The notes: generated by a model not told the origin, from the sequence alone. Positions 21,949 to 32,496 are shown, numbered from the stretch's first letter. The stretch: 63,368 nucleotides of DNA from Pseudomonadota bacterium (GCA_021784755.1 JAJYHM010000062.1:1-63368); one strand, 5' to 3'. Translations and numbers: made by a program.

Positions 21949-22668
21949 TTACGCGATCCAGGCCAACGTCGCCATCCGCCCGCAGACCGGTGTCCTGCGG
22001 TAGGAAAAGAGATCGGGATCCGAAAAGCTGCTCCGGCCTCCCCCATAGACCGCCCCGACCCCCGCGGCCTTCAACCTAAACCGCGCGAGCGCGTAGAGGT
22101 CGGCGTAATAGCGTCCCGACGCGTTCGGTGTGAAGGCCGCGCGCGCGTCGCGCCCGAAGGCGCGGCGGACTTCGTCTCCCACCTCGTAGTCGGCGGGACC
22201 TATGGCCGGCCCCAGCCACGCTACGAGCTGCGACGGCGGCACGGGCAGGCGTGCGACCCCAGCCTCGATCACGCCTGCCGCTAATCCCCGCCAACCGGCA
22301 TGGACGACGGCCACGCATCGCCCCCTACGATCGGCGAGTACGACGGGCAAGCAATCGGCGGTGAGCACCGCGCACACGACACCCGGGCGCGTCGCAAAGC
22401 TGCCATCGGCCTCAGGCGGCGCCGCAAAGGATGCCCCGGCATCGACGATGACCCGCCCATGAACCTGATTCAACCAAAGCGGCGTTCCCTCGATCCCCAT
22501 TTCCCGCTGGAGCGCGATGCGATTGGCCGTCACATCGCGCGGCACGTCGCCCACATGGGAGGCGAGATTCAAGGAGGCGTACGGACCCATACTGGTCCCG
22601 CCCGTCCGCAGCGTGGTGAAGGCACGCACGCCGAGCAGAGGCCACGCTGCGGGCAGGATGCGTATCAT
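21949..22668 (-). CDS. pgeF: Peptidoglycan editing factor/YfiH-family polyphenol oxidase-like protein
   Basis: Member of the YfiH/PgeF (Cu-oxidase_4) family, variously described as a laccase, a purine nucleoside phosphorylase and a cell-wall editing factor. The 239-residue protein has the family zinc/copper motif set: ADCLPVVLADRRGRCVAVVHAGWRGLAAGV, with the conserved Cys and His, WLGPAIGPADYEVGDEV, and the N-terminal GGTSMGPYASLNL. Its start overlaps the end of rluD by four bases, the same order as in E. coli (rluD-yfiH). Confidence 0.92.
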   Translation of the reverse strand: MIRILPAAWPLLGVRAFTTLRTGGTSMGPYASLNLASHVGDVPRDVTANRIALQREMGIEGTPLWLNQVHGRVIVDAGASFAAPPEADGSFATRPGVVCAVLTADCLPVVLADRRGRCVAVVHAGWRGLAAGVIEAGVARLPVPPSQLVAWLGPAIGPADYEVGDEVRRAFGRDARAAFTPNASGRYYADLYALARFRLKAAGVGAVYGGGRSSFSDPDLFSYRRTPVCGRMATLAWIA

Positions 22669-23597
22669 GTCCCAAACTCCTCTCGCAGAGCGCTAAGCAC
22701 TTGTGTGAAATCGGCCGGCCGTGGCGCCTCAAATGTCATGAGTTCGCCGGTCTTCGGGTGCCGCAGGGAGAGCCTACGCGCATGCAGGGCCTGGCGCGCA
22801 AGGATATGTCGGGTGCGACCGCCCCCATAAGTCTCATCGCCCACAAGCGGAAAACCCAGGTGCGCCATATGCACACGGATCTGGTGGGTGCGGCCGGAAT
22901 GGAGCCTGACCTTGACCAAACTGTAGGGGCCCAGGCGCTCCACGACCGTGAAATCGGAGCGCGCCGGCCGCCCGCCGCTACGCACGCTCATGCGGGTCCT
23001 ATGGCGAATGTCGCGCCCTATGGGGGCGTCCACCGTGCCCTTTGCGGGCGGACTGCCGATCACGAGCGCCTCGTACTCACGACCCATCTCGCGGGTCTTC
23101 AGCTGACCGATCAGCGACAGGCGGGCGGCCTCGGTACGGGCCACGACCAGGGCGCCCGAGGTGTCCTTATCCAGACGGTGCACGATCCCCGAACGCGCAA
23201 GCGGCGCCAAGTCCGGGGCATGATGCAAGAGCGCATTTTGCAGGGTGCCCTGTGCGCAGCCCGCCCCCGGATGCACAACGAGCCCGGCGGGCTTGTCGAT
23301 CACGATCAGCGTCTCGTCTTCAAAAATCACGTGGAGCGGGATGTCCTCGGCGGCGACGTCGGCGGACCTAGGCTGCGGCAGATCGAACTGTACCCGCTCG
23401 CCGCCGCGCACCAAGACCGTGGCGGCCACGGGCTTGGCGTCGATGGTAATGCGCCCCTCACGCAGCCAGCCCTGAAGCGTCGTGCGCGAGAATTGCGGTA
23501 GTCGGCGCGCCAGCGCCCGATCGAGCCTGAGCCCCTGTTCGGCACCCGACATCTCCAGGTAAAACTTAAGCTCGTCTTCCAAACCCTTTCCGCTCAC
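22665..23597 (-). CDS. rluD: 23S rRNA pseudouridine synthase RluD
   Basis: Forms pseudouridines in helix 69 of 23S rRNA. The 310-residue protein has an N-terminal S4 RNA-binding domain (GLRLDRALARRLPQFSRTTLQGWLREGRITIDAK), then the catalytic domain with the active-site Asp in GIVHRLDKDTSGALVVARTE, and the GRTHQIRVHMAHLGFPLVGDETYGG segment. The start is GTG 23597; a later ATG at 23552 is possible. It is divergent from bamD, the arrangement common in gammaproteobacteria. Confidence 0.95.
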   Translation of the reverse strand: MSGKGLEDELKFYLEMSGAEQGLRLDRALARRLPQFSRTTLQGWLREGRITIDAKPVAATVLVRGGERVQFDLPQPRSADVAAEDIPLHVIFEDETLIVIDKPAGLVVHPGAGCAQGTLQNALLHHAPDLAPLARSGIVHRLDKDTSGALVVARTEAARLSLIGQLKTREMGREYEALVIGSPPAKGTVDAPIGRDIRHRTRMSVRSGGRPARSDFTVVERLGPYSLVKVRLHSGRTHQIRVHMAHLGFPLVGDETYGGGRTRHILARQALHARRLSLRHPKTGELMTFEAPRPADFTQVLSALREEFGT

Positions 23598-23641
23598 GCC
23601 AAATCCGGTTAAGCTTGCATCGGCATATTAGAGAGGTAGGC

Positions 23642-24424
23642 ATGCGTCCCCTGTCCCGCGTTTTTCTCGTTTTCGTCCTTGCGGGCCTCACGGCCTGCGG
23701 CCGCGACCATCACAAGACCCACCACTGGCCGGCCCAGCGATTCTACGCCAGCGCGGTAAGCTCCCTCAAAGCCGGGAATTATCACCATGCGGTGCGTCTG
23801 CTCGAGGAGCTCGAGGCAAGCTATCCCTACGGACGCTACGCGGCGCAAGCCGAGATCGTCGTGGCCTATGCCTATTACAAATCCGGCGAGTCCGATGCCG
23901 CCATCGCAGCCACCAAGCGCTTTATACGTCTCCACCCAACCGACCCGCGCGTGGCCTATGCCTACTACCTCCAAGGGCTGGTCAATTTCAATAAGAATAG
24001 AAGCATCATTGAACGCGCCTTTGGCGTGAACCAGCTAGAGGGTCGCGATACCACCTCGCTGCGTGCGGCGCTTAGGGCCTTCGAGACGGTCATAAAGAAG
24101 TACCCGCACAGTCAGTACGCCGCCGACTCGGCAGAGCGGGCCAACTATCTCACCGACATCCTTGCCCGCAACAATATCGCGGTTGCCCGCTACTATTACA
24201 TTCATGGCGCCTATGTCGCGACCGCCAACCGCTGCAAGCACGTCATCGAGCACTACCCGCGGACCCCAGCGGTCGCCGACGCCTTGGGCCTCATGGCCAT
24301 GGCCTACGAACGCATGGGCATGGTGAATTTAAGCCGCGATACAGCGCGCATCCTCGCACGCAACTTCCCTCAAAGCCCCTACCTCAAGCGCTTGCGGCGC
24401 GCTCACGTGCTCGACGGCTCGTAG
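23642..24424 (+). CDS. bamD: Outer-membrane assembly lipoprotein BamD (ComL)
   Basis: Essential lipoprotein of the BAM complex that inserts beta-barrel proteins into the outer membrane. The 260-residue protein starts MRPLSRVFLVFVLAGLTACG, with the lipobox LTAC, followed by TPR-like repeats (AQRFYASAVSSLKAGNYHHAVRLLEELE, YGRYAAQAEIVVAYAYYKSGE, QYAADSAERANYL). The ATG at 23642 has a GAGAGG ribosome site. Its 3' end overlaps the convergent nadE end by 22 bases. Confidence 0.95.
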   Translation: MRPLSRVFLVFVLAGLTACGRDHHKTHHWPAQRFYASAVSSLKAGNYHHAVRLLEELEASYPYGRYAAQAEIVVAYAYYKSGESDAAIAATKRFIRLHPTDPRVAYAYYLQGLVNFNKNRSIIERAFGVNQLEGRDTTSLRAALRAFETVIKKYPHSQYAADSAERANYLTDILARNNIAVARYYYIHGAYVATANRCKHVIEHYPRTPAVADALGLMAMAYERMGMVNLSRDTARILARNFPQSPYLKRLRRAHVLDGS

Positions 24425-26019
24425 GAGACCGTCACAGGATAGCGCCAGTCGCGCCCGAAAGCGCGCGCCGTCACGCGCGTGCCCAAGGGCGCCTGCTTAC
24501 GTTTGTGCTCGGCGCCACGCACCAAACGCAAGACCCGGTCGACCAGCTGTTTATCGAACCCAGCGCCGATGAGCTCATCGGCGCCCCAATCCTGCTCGAC
24601 GTAACGCCTGAGTACCGCATCCAACACGTCATAGGCCGGGAGACTGTCGCTGTCTTTTTGATCCAGGCGCAGTTCCGCGCTCGGGGCACGCTCGATGACG
24701 CGCAAAGGGATGACTGCGCCTTGCCGATTCCGATAACGCGCCAAGGCGTAGACGTCGGTCTTGAAGACGTCCTTCAGCGGGGCATAACCGCCCGCCATGT
24801 CCCCATAGAGCGTCGTGTATCCGACCGCAAGTTCGCTTTTGTTACTGGTCACGACCACGAGACCCCGATGGGCATTGGCGATCGTCATAAGCAGGGTGCC
24901 ACGGATCCGTGCCTGGAGGTTCTCCGCGGCCAAGGATCGGCCGGGGCCCTGCCAGAGCGATTCGAGGGTCGCTGCGAATTCGTCGTAGAGGGTATCGATC
25001 GGGACGACCGAAAGCGCAAGACCATGCGCCTTTGCCTGCGCGCGCGCATCCTCGACGCTCATCGCGTGCGTATAGCGTGACGGCATCATGACAGGCCGCA
25101 GCGCCACATGCGGCAAGGCGTCATGGCACAAGGCCAGCGTTAGTGCCGAATCGATACCGCCCGAGAGCCCTAATACCACAGTCTCGAAGCCGTTACGCCT
25201 GACATAGTCGGAAAGGCCCAGCTTCAAGGCCTCGTACAGCGCCTCCTCGCCCGACGGCCACGGCGCGCAAACCCCACCCTGGGGCCGACCGGCAGCATCG
25301 AAATGGGCGATCAAGAGCTCCTCGACGAAACCCGCGGCGCGGGCCTGGGTATTACCTGCTCCATCGACGACGAACGACATCCCGTCGAAGACGAGTTCGT
25401 CCTGTCCGCCCACCATGTTCACATAGGCAAGCGCCACGCCGCCCTCAATGGCGCGGCCGGCGGCCACCTGGAGGCGGAGTCTATCCTTGTCGCGATGATA
25501 GGGTGAGGCATTGACGTTGACGACGATCCGCGCACCCGCCGCCGCGGTGTCGCCGATGGGGCCCGGCTCCCATAAATCCTCACAGATGGTGACGCCGATC
25601 GCGGTACCATTTACGGTGCCCACGAGCGGCTTATTGCCGGTCGCGAAGTAGCGCCGCTCGTCGAACACACCGTAGTTCGGCAACACCTGCTTGCGGTAGA
25701 GACCGGCGATCACCCCATCATGGACCCACGCGACGGCGTTATAGAGCCTCCCGTCTTCGGCCCAGGGGAGCCCCACCAGCATATCGATCTCCGGACAGAG
25801 CGCCGCGAGCTCCAAGGCGGCCGAGCGCGCGCGGGCCACGAAATCGCCGCGCAGCAGCAGATCCTCCGGCGGGTACCCGGTCAGGGCGAGTTCCGGAAAC
25901 GCGATCAGATGCGCCTTGTGCTCATCACGCGCCGCGCACGCGAACGCCGCCATGCGTCGCGCATTGCCGGCGATATTGCCAACCTCGCAGCGCATCTGGC
26001 AGAGCGCCAATGTCACCAT
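24403..26019 (-). CDS. nadE: Glutamine-dependent NAD+ synthetase
   Basis: Amidates nicotinate adenine dinucleotide to NAD using glutamine. The 538-residue protein is the two-domain form: an N-terminal nitrilase-like glutaminase (Glu in LIAFPELALTGY, Lys in YRKQVLPNYGVFDE, Cys in GVTICEDLWEP) and a C-terminal synthetase with the PP-loop LGLSGGIDSALTLAL and TSNKSELAVGYTTLYGDMAGG. Its ATG overlaps the sucD stop (TAATG), making sucC-sucD-nadE a likely operon. Confidence 0.96.
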   Translation of the reverse strand: MVTLALCQMRCEVGNIAGNARRMAAFACAARDEHKAHLIAFPELALTGYPPEDLLLRGDFVARARSAALELAALCPEIDMLVGLPWAEDGRLYNAVAWVHDGVIAGLYRKQVLPNYGVFDERRYFATGNKPLVGTVNGTAIGVTICEDLWEPGPIGDTAAAGARIVVNVNASPYHRDKDRLRLQVAAGRAIEGGVALAYVNMVGGQDELVFDGMSFVVDGAGNTQARAAGFVEELLIAHFDAAGRPQGGVCAPWPSGEEALYEALKLGLSDYVRRNGFETVVLGLSGGIDSALTLALCHDALPHVALRPVMMPSRYTHAMSVEDARAQAKAHGLALSVVPIDTLYDEFAATLESLWQGPGRSLAAENLQARIRGTLLMTIANAHRGLVVVTSNKSELAVGYTTLYGDMAGGYAPLKDVFKTDVYALARYRNRQGAVIPLRVIERAPSAELRLDQKDSDSLPAYDVLDAVLRRYVEQDWGADELIGAGFDKQLVDRVLRLVRGAEHKRKQAPLGTRVTARAFGRDWRYPVTVSYEPSST

Positions 26020-26888
26020 TATCGCGCCAATCGCTCAGCCAGGGCCCGGCCCAGGCGCGCCGGCGAGTCGACTACCGTGACGCCCGCCGCGCGCAAAGCC
26101 GCCTTCTTGGCCTCGGCTGTGCCAAGCGCCCCTGCAATCACCGCCCCGGCGTGCCCCATGCGCCGACCCGGAGGCGCGGTCGTGCCGGCGACATAGGCGA
26201 CCACGGGCTTTTTCACATGAGCGCGTATGTAATCGGCGGCGTCCTCCTCGGCCACTCCCCCGATCTCGCCCACCAGCAAGATCCCTCGGGTGGCCGGGTC
26301 AGCCTCGAAAAGCGCCAGGCAGTCGATGAAGCCGAGGCCGTGTATGGGATCACCTCCAATGCCGATACAAGTGGTCTGCCCGAGTCCTTCGGCCGTGGTC
26401 TGCGCCACCGCTTCGTACGTCAAGGTACCGGAACGCGACACGATGCCCACGATCCCCGCTTTATGGATGGGGCCCGGCATGATCCCGATCTTGCACTCCC
26501 CGGAGGTGATGATCCCCGGGCAATTGGGCCCGATGAGGCGCGTGGTCGCAGGGAGAAGCGCTTTCACGCGCAACATATCCGCCGCCGGGATCCCCTCGGT
26601 GATGCACACCACAAGACCGATGCCGGCGGCGGCCGCCTCCAGAATGGCGTCGGCCGCCATGGGCGCCGGGACGTAGATCACCGAAGCGTCCGGGCGTAGA
26701 ACAACCATGGCTTCGGCCACGGTATCGAACACCGGCCGATCGAGGTGTCGCGTGCCCCCTTTGCCCGGCGTCACGCCACCTACGATGTCGGTCCCATAGT
26801 CCAGGGCCTGCTGGCAGTGAAACGTCCCCTGCTTGCCAGTGAAACCCTGGCAGAGGACGCGGGTTTCTTTGTGGATGAGCACACTCAT
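26019..26888 (-). CDS. sucD: Succinyl-CoA synthetase alpha subunit
   Basis: Alpha subunit, carrying the CoA site and the histidine that is phosphorylated during ATP-linked thioester formation. The 289-residue protein has [23 protein letters not shown], the [11 protein letters not shown] segment and the active-site His in [17 protein letters not shown]. The ATG at 26888 overlaps the sucC stop by four bases. Malate-CoA ligase subunits look very similar; without mcl or other serine-cycle genes nearby, succinyl-CoA synthetase is the simpler reading. Confidence 0.92.
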   Translation of the reverse strand: MSVLIHKETRVLCQGFTGKQGTFHCQQALDYGTDIVGGVTPGKGGTRHLDRPVFDTVAEAMVVLRPDASVIYVPAPMAADAILEAAAAGIGLVVCITEGIPAADMLRVKALLPATTRLIGPNCPGIITSGECKIGIMPGPIHKAGIVGIVSRSGTLTYEAVAQTTAEGLGQTTCIGIGGDPIHGLGFIDCLALFEADPATRGILLVGEIGGVAEEDAADYIRAHVKKPVVAYVAGTTAPPGRRMGHAGAVIAGALGTAEAKKAALRAAGVTVVDSPARLGRALAERLAR

Positions 26889-28033
26889 GCCGCTTGCGCC
26901 CGGCACACCGCAAGCTGCGCCGCCTCCTCCAGATCCTGCGTGACGTCCCCCAGAAGACCGCCCTCTGCAAGCAGCCGGCGGCCCTCCTTCTCGCGCGTGC
27001 CCACGAGTCGCACCACAATCGGCAGCGCCCGCCCGAGGTCAGCGGCAGCTAACAACACGCCCTCGGCGATCAGATCGCAACGCACGATGCCGCCGAAGAT
27101 ATTGACGAGCACCACCTTGACACGCGCGTCGCGGGCCAGCAAACGCAGAGCCTCTGCGACCTTTTGTGCAGTCGTACCCCCGCCTACGTCAAGAAAGTTC
27201 GCCGGGCGCCCGCCGGCCTGGGCAATGAGATCCATAGTAGCCATAGCAAGCCCTGCCCCGTTGACGAGACAACCGATATCGCCGTCGAGGCTGATGTACT
27301 GGAGACCTCGCCCGCGCGCCTCTTCATCCTTGGCATCGCTTTGGCGGGGATCCCGCAGGGCCTCAAGGGTCGCCTGCCGGAACAAGGCGTTGTCATCGAT
27401 CTCGATCTTGCCGTCGCCCGCCACGAACTGACCATCCTCCCGCAACATGAGCGGGTTGATCTCCACCAGGAGCGCGTCACACTCCACGGCTAGGCCTACC
27501 AGCGCTGTTACAAGCTCCCCGAAGGCCGCGACCGCTCGACCCGAAAGCCCGATCTCTCGGGCCAGACCGCGGCCCTCGTAGGGCCAAAAGCCCCGCAGGG
27601 TATCTATGATCCGCGAGGCGGGCTTTGCGCCTTCCTCGACGCCCACGCCACCCTGGCGTCCGGCGAGCACCACGCGCGCGCCCGCGCGCCGATCCAACAC
27701 GCACGCCAGATACAGTTCGGAAGCCGCCGTCACCGGCGCCTCGATCAATAGTGCATCGATGGGCAAACCAGAGGCCGTAGTCTGGCGTGTCACAAGCCGC
27801 GTCCCCAAAAGGGCTTGCGCATGCGCCGCAACCTCGCTTGCCGCAACAACCCGCACGCCGCCGGCGTGTCCGCGGGCCCCGGCGTGGATCTGCGCCTTCA
27901 CCACACACTGCGGCGTGGCCAGCTTGGCGAGCGCCGTCGTGACCTCCTCCACCGCCGTCACGACCACCCCCGGGGGCGTGGCAATCCCATGGGCCGCGAA
28001 CAAGGCCTTAGCCTGATATTCATGCAGACGCAA
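26885..28033 (-). CDS. sucC: Succinyl-CoA synthetase beta subunit
   Basis: ATP-grasp subunit that binds the nucleotide and succinate. The 382-residue protein starts with [15 protein letters not shown] and has [68 protein letters not shown] and the [10 protein letters not shown] motif. The start is set at TTG 28033: it aligns with the E. coli MNLHEYQ and has GGAGG eight bases upstream; an ATG at 28051 is the alternative. It is divergent from the adaptor lipoprotein gene at 28147. Confidence 0.93.
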   Translation of the reverse strand: MRLHEYQAKALFAAHGIATPPGVVVTAVEEVTTALAKLATPQCVVKAQIHAGARGHAGGVRVVAASEVAAHAQALLGTRLVTRQTTASGLPIDALLIEAPVTAASELYLACVLDRRAGARVVLAGRQGGVGVEEGAKPASRIIDTLRGFWPYEGRGLAREIGLSGRAVAAFGELVTALVGLAVECDALLVEINPLMLREDGQFVAGDGKIEIDDNALFRQATLEALRDPRQSDAKDEEARGRGLQYISLDGDIGCLVNGAGLAMATMDLIAQAGGRPANFLDVGGGTTAQKVAEALRLLARDARVKVVLVNIFGGIVRCDLIAEGVLLAAADLGRALPIVVRLVGTREKEGRRLLAEGGLLGDVTQDLEEAAQLAVCRAQAA

Positions 28034-28146
28034 CGCAAGCTCCTCCACCATCGAATTCTGTCGCTATTATGCCACAGAGTGTCCGCGCATCTTGCAGCGC
28101 CCCGGGGCCATCGCTACCATGGCCGCACGCTCAACGAGGGTACCCC

Positions 28147-29019
28147 GTGTTCAGCTTTCGACGCCGCGCCGCGCTTGCCGTCCTGGGCGCATTCCTCGCG
28201 GCCTGCTCGCGCCACGACACCCCCGCGACCGGGGCGCCGGTGGTCGTCGACGTCGGGTATCCGGTGGCGACCCAGGTTGCGAAGATGCGCAGCGCGGTAG
28301 GGGACATCGAGCCTGGTGCAAGCCCGGTCGTGATCGCGCCACGCGCGGCGGTCATGAGGGAAATCGATGTACGGACGGGATCCGCCATCGCGCAGGGGCA
28401 AACCGTGGCGACACTGCGGCCGGCCGGGACCCGCCAGAGGCACCCAAGACCCCTCGCGATCCGCGCGCCCGTGGCCGCGACCGTGACGCGGGTTTTTGTA
28501 AGTGTGGGCGAACGCGTACACGCCGGACAACGGCTGTTGGCGCTCGGTGGCGCCTCGATCCGCACAGCCCGCGCCCCGTTCCCCGCGAACCTACAGACGA
28601 TCTTGCATGAAGGCCAACAGGTGTTTGTACACAGCCCACTGGCACCGCGCACGCCGCTCAAGGCGACCATCATCCGGCTGACACACCCCAAAAAAGGGAA
28701 CGCCATCTATGCATGGATTAAATTGCCGCCGCGCCGCGGCTTTCCCGTGGGTAGCCCCTTACGCGTCGATGTCGTGACGGCGATGCATACGAGGCTTGTG
28801 ATCCCGCGCAGTGCCGTCTCCTTGCGCAGCCCCGGTGCTGTCGTATTCGTGGTGCGCAAGGGTAGGGTGCGGGAGCGGCGCATAACGACGGCCCAAACCC
28901 TGCCGCAAGGCGTGGTCGTGCGGGCAGGACTGCGCGCCCAAAGCGAGATCGTGATCCATGCCCAAACCCGCTTGACCTCCGGTATGCGGGTGCATGTCGA
29001 GCGGCCGCAGGGGCCCTGA
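28147..29019 (+). CDS. Short membrane-fusion (HlyD/RND-type) lipoprotein without an alpha-hairpin
   Basis: A 290-residue periplasmic adaptor with a lipobox (LAAC, Cys20). The two half-lipoyl motifs (MREIDVRTGSAIAQGQTVATL and VTRVFVSVGERVHAGQRLLAL) are only about 35 residues apart, so the long coiled-coil hairpin of normal adaptors is absent; beta-barrel and membrane-proximal segments follow (LRVDVVTAMHTRLVIPRSAV). The GTG start has GAGGG upstream. It precedes a TolC-like gene, but no inner-membrane pump gene is present. Substrate and pump unknown; it may serve a pump encoded elsewhere. Confidence 0.75.
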   Translation: MFSFRRRAALAVLGAFLAACSRHDTPATGAPVVVDVGYPVATQVAKMRSAVGDIEPGASPVVIAPRAAVMREIDVRTGSAIAQGQTVATLRPAGTRQRHPRPLAIRAPVAATVTRVFVSVGERVHAGQRLLALGGASIRTARAPFPANLQTILHEGQQVFVHSPLAPRTPLKATIIRLTHPKKGNAIYAWIKLPPRRGFPVGSPLRVDVVTAMHTRLVIPRSAVSLRSPGAVVFVVRKGRVRERRITTAQTLPQGVVVRAGLRAQSEIVIHAQTRLTSGMRVHVERPQGP

Positions 29020-29115
29020 AGGCGGCGACCCGCCGTAGGCCCTTGGCCTGCCCCAGAATGCTATCCTAGGCGCGCATGGCGCCAGACTATCCGCTACGGG
29101 AGGTTTCGTCTGATC

Positions 29116-30519
29116 ATGAAAAACCGTCTGTCCCTTGCACTCATTCCAGTGCTGCTTGCCTGGACGGCCCCACAAGCGCCGGCCGCCAGCCTGAAAACCA
29201 TCTTTCTCGCGGCCCGCACCCATGACATGCGCTATCGGCAATCAGGGGCATCCTATCGCGAGGCACGTACCATAGGCCCTGAGGCACGCGCCGCCTTTCT
29301 GCCCCATGTCTCGGCGGGGGCCAACGTAAGCTATAACGACCTCACGAGCCGGATCCTCGGGGGCTCGTCGACCTTCGTCTTCCCAAGCGGCCACTTCACG
29401 TTCAATGCCCATGGCTACGGGGTGTCCGTGAGCGAGACCCTGCTCGACATCCAGGCGCTCTATGCCTACCGCGCGGCAGGTGACACCATGCACGCTGCCC
29501 ACAGTCGCTACAAACTCGCAAAAAGCCGTCTCGTCCTCACCGTATGCGCCAAATACTTCGGCTATCTCCTCGCGCGTGACGATCTACACCTGAGGCGTGC
29601 CGAGGCGCGCGCACTGCGCGCCGAATACGCCTCAGCGATGCGCAGCTTTCATCTAGGGCGCGCGCCGATCACCAACGCCAACGAGGCCCGCGCGCGTTAC
29701 GAAGCCGTCCGCGCCGCTACCCTTGCCGCTGAAAACGCCGTGCGTCTCGCCCGTGCGCGCATCGAACGGATGACGGGCACGCCCGTGCATAACCTTTGGT
29801 CTCTCGATCTACACCGCACGCTCCCACGCCCAGACACGGGTGTACTCGTGACCGACGAGGCACGCGCCATGCGCGACAACCTCGTCTTACAGGCCGCGCG
29901 CGGGCAAGCCGCGGCTGCGACCGCCTACGCCCATGCCGCGTCGGCGGCCCGTTACCCCACCATCACAGCTCAAGCCAGTTACAGCTATGCCCGGGCCGAC
30001 AATGGCGAGTTCGGTTTCGGGACCGTGCTGCGCGACAAGACGATAGGGCTCGACCTGAAGCTGCCGATCTATCAGGGTGGCGAACTATCGGCGAAGACCG
30101 CGCATGCCGCGGCTACGGCATTCCATGCGCAGGTGGCCGCCTTGCGTATCCAGCGTCGTGTTCGCTTCGATGTCCGTCAGGCCTTCTTGAATGTGCGTAA
30201 TGGTTATGAAGAAATCCGCGCCCTCAAGTCCGCCCAACTCGCTGCGCGCCAGGCTCTTACCTCCGAGCGCCTCGGCGTGCGTGTAGGGATTCGCAACAAC
30301 CTTGACGTGCTGCGCGCCGAGCAGGCCTATTACCGGTCCGAGCGCGATTTCGCTCGCGCGACCTATGACTATCTTCTGGGTCGCCTCGAACTGAAGGCGG
30401 CGGTGAGCCATCTGACGGTAGGCGATATCGACCAGCTCAATGCGCTCCTAAAGCCGCCATCCGTATCAACGACGGCGAGCAACGGCTACTCGGCGGCGGG
30501 GGCCGGCGCTCGGCCATGA
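29116..30519 (+). CDS. TolC-family outer-membrane efflux protein
   Basis: A 467-residue protein with a cleavable signal peptide (MKNRLSLALIPVLLAWTAPQ, cleaved near APAA) followed by two outer-membrane-efflux-protein repeats. Typical segments are ARTIGPEARAAFLPHVSAGA, SVSETLLDIQALYAY, ITAQASYSYARAD, LDLKLPIYQGGELSAK and VRQAFLNVRNGYEEI. It should form the outer-membrane channel for the adaptor encoded just upstream (96 bases). Its stop overlaps the start of the DUF482 gene (ATGA). Confidence 0.92.
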   Translation: MKNRLSLALIPVLLAWTAPQAPAASLKTIFLAARTHDMRYRQSGASYREARTIGPEARAAFLPHVSAGANVSYNDLTSRILGGSSTFVFPSGHFTFNAHGYGVSVSETLLDIQALYAYRAAGDTMHAAHSRYKLAKSRLVLTVCAKYFGYLLARDDLHLRRAEARALRAEYASAMRSFHLGRAPITNANEARARYEAVRAATLAAENAVRLARARIERMTGTPVHNLWSLDLHRTLPRPDTGVLVTDEARAMRDNLVLQAARGQAAAATAYAHAASAARYPTITAQASYSYARADNGEFGFGTVLRDKTIGLDLKLPIYQGGELSAKTAHAAATAFHAQVAALRIQRRVRFDVRQAFLNVRNGYEEIRALKSAQLAARQALTSERLGVRVGIRNNLDVLRAEQAYYRSERDFARATYDYLLGRLELKAAVSHLTVGDIDQLNALLKPPSVSTTASNGYSAAGAGARP

Positions 30520-31664
30520 TAGACTCCGCGGCCATCACCTGCTCATTCTTGAGCAGTGTGGCGGAGGTGCCGCAGGATATGTGGAACGCGTTATCAGGCC
30601 CCCAGCCCTTTCTGCGTCACGAATTCCTCCTCGCCCTCGAAAAGAGCGGATCGGTTGGCGCGGGTACGGGTTGGCGCCCTGAGCCTTTGGTCATCCATGA
30701 GGGCGCGAAGCTTGCGGCTCTCGTACCGCTCTACCGCAAGTCGCACTCCTACGGCGAATACGTCTTTGATTGGGCCTGGGCGCGCGCCTACCAGGACGCC
30801 GGCCTCAGCTACTACCCCAAGCTTATCGCCGCGATCCCTTTCACGCCGGTCACAGGACCAAGGCTTCTCTGCGGCGAGACGCCGCACCAGGCGGCCCTGA
30901 CGCAGGCCGCCGCGCGGGCATTGCGCGCGCACGCGGCACGCACCGGGGCATCATCCGTACATTGGCTTTTCACCACCCCTGATGACAGTGAACATCTTGC
31001 GCAGGAGGGCTTCTCCCGACGCACCGGATTCCAATTCCATTGGCAAAATGACGGCTGGTCGGACTTCACAGACTACTTAGCGGCCTTGTCGGCCGCCAAA
31101 CGCAAGAATATCCGGCGCGAACGCCGCCAAGTGGCCTCCGTCGGCGTCCAATACACCTTCCATGAAGGGGCCGGTCTCAACGAAGCCCTGTGGGATGCCT
31201 TCTACGATCTTTACCTGGCCACGATCGCGAAATATGGTGCGATCCCCTATCTCACGCGCGCATTCTTCTCCCATATCGGCGCCACCGTCCCCGGCGTCAT
31301 CCTTCTCTTGGGCGCCCTCGATACCAAGATCGTGGCTGGCGCACTCTTCTTCCGCGATGCCACGACGCTGTACGGCCGCTATTGGGGGGCCTTGACAGCC
31401 CTCCCAGGCCTGCATTTCGAGACTTGTTACTACCAGGCGATCGATTATTGTCTCGCCCATGGCCTCGATCGCTTCGAGGCCGGCGCCCAGGGGGACCACA
31501 AACTGAGCCGGGGTTTTCTGCCAACGCCGACCTACTCCATGCATTGGCTGGATCACCCGCAATTCCACAGGGCGGTGGACGACTACCTTGCGCGCAAAAA
31601 CGCGGGCCTTGAGTTCACCTTGAACGAATTAAACGCACATACGCCGTTTCGCAAACCATCATGA
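30516..31664 (+). CDS. DUF482 (COG3146) GNAT-fold protein, peptidogalycan biosynthesis-like
   Basis: A 382-residue cytoplasmic protein of the DUF482/FemAB-like N-acyltransferase group. The hallmark segment ([18 protein letters not shown]-like region followed by SYYPKL and [11 protein letters not shown]) is near residues 85-120, and the C-terminal half has the conserved runs [43 protein letters not shown] and [16 protein letters not shown]. The family is annotated as acyltransferase or peptidogalycan biosynthesis but has no proven reaction that I know of. It overlaps the TolC-like gene by four bases, so it is coupled to the export genes. Confidence 0.88.
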   Translation: MIDSAAITCSFLSSVAEVPQDMWNALSGPQPFLRHEFLLALEKSGSVGAGTGWRPEPLVIHEGAKLAALVPLYRKSHSYGEYVFDWAWARAYQDAGLSYYPKLIAAIPFTPVTGPRLLCGETPHQAALTQAAARALRAHAARTGASSVHWLFTTPDDSEHLAQEGFSRRTGFQFHWQNDGWSDFTDYLAALSAAKRKNIRRERRQVASVGVQYTFHEGAGLNEALWDAFYDLYLATIAKYGAIPYLTRAFFSHIGATVPGVILLLGALDTKIVAGALFFRDATTLYGRYWGALTALPGLHFETCYYQAIDYCLAHGLDRFEAGAQGDHKLSRGFLPTPTYSMHWLDHPQFHRAVDDYLARKNAGLEFTLNELNAHTPFRKPS

Positions 31665-31803
31665 CACCGATTGCCGGAAGCCTGCATCGCCCGCAGCTGC
31701 GCGCCCCCGTCCCGTCCCCGCCCCGCCGCCTTCCCGGGGCCGTACTGGCGATGGGCGCCGCGTCTTCAAAGGCGCCCTGGCGCGTCGAGCGCCGGAGACG
31801 GGT

Positions 31804-32496
31804 GTGATCGCCTGGCTTACACGCGATTCCCTGGCGTTCCCACCGGCCGATGAAGCGCCGCCGGATGGCCCCCTTGCAGTCGGCGGGGACCTGTCGGCCG
31901 CGCGTCTGCTGCGCGCCTATCGAGCGGGGATCTTCCCCTGGTACAACGAGCCGCCGATCTTGTGGTGGTCCCCCGATCCGCGCATGGTCCTTCTACCCCA
32001 TGAGCTGCGCATCAACCGCAGTCTCGCCAAAGCTATGCGCAAGCGCGCTTTCGATATGACTTTCGATACGGCGTTCCCCGCCGTGATCCGCGCGTGTGCT
32101 GCCCCACGCGCCAATGCCGACGGGACCTGGATTACGCCCGACATCATGGCCGCCTATGAAGACTTGTTCCACCGCGGCCACGCCCACAGCGTCGAGGCCT
32201 GGCAGGACGGGCTATTGGTGGGAGGACTCTACGGCGTCACGGTGGGCGGCGCCTTCTTTGGGGAATCCATGTTCAGCAGGGTAAGCTATGCATCGAAGAT
32301 CGCTTTCGCACAGCTCGTCTTCCGGCTGCGCGAGAACGGTTTTACCCTGATCGACTGCCAAGTCGCTTCGGACCATATGGCTGCGCTCGGGGCGCGAAAC
32401 ATCTCTCGTCACACCTTCCTCCGACACCTGCGCGTCGCGGTCGATCAAGCGATCCCGGCCGGACGCTGGGAGACGGCATCGGAGACCTTGCCATGA
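31804..32496 (+). CDS. aat: Leucyl/phenylalanyl-tRNA-protein transferase
   Basis: Adds Leu or Phe to the N-terminus of proteins starting with Lys or Arg, creating N-degrons for ClpS/ClpAP. The 230-residue protein has [39 protein letters not shown], the conserved [16 protein letters not shown] and [11 protein letters not shown]. The start is the GTG at 31804. It overlaps bpt by four bases. ClpS and ClpA, which destroy its products, are encoded 5 kb downstream. Confidence 0.96.
   Translation: MIAWLTRDSLAFPPADEAPPDGPLAVGGDLSAARLLRAYRAGIFPWYNEPPILWWSPDPRMVLLPHELRINRSLAKAMRKRAFDMTFDTAFPAVIRACAAPRANADGTWITPDIMAAYEDLFHRGHAHSVEAWQDGLLVGGLYGVTVGGAFFGESMFSRVSYASKIAFAQLVFRLRENGFTLIDCQVASDHMAALGARNISRHTFLRHLRVAVDQAIPAGRWETASETLP

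Noticed and set aside
26019-28033. Malate-CoA ligase (mtkAB) instead of sucCD
   Set aside because: The families are close, but no serine-cycle or malyl-CoA lyase genes are nearby, so succinyl-CoA synthetase is preferred.
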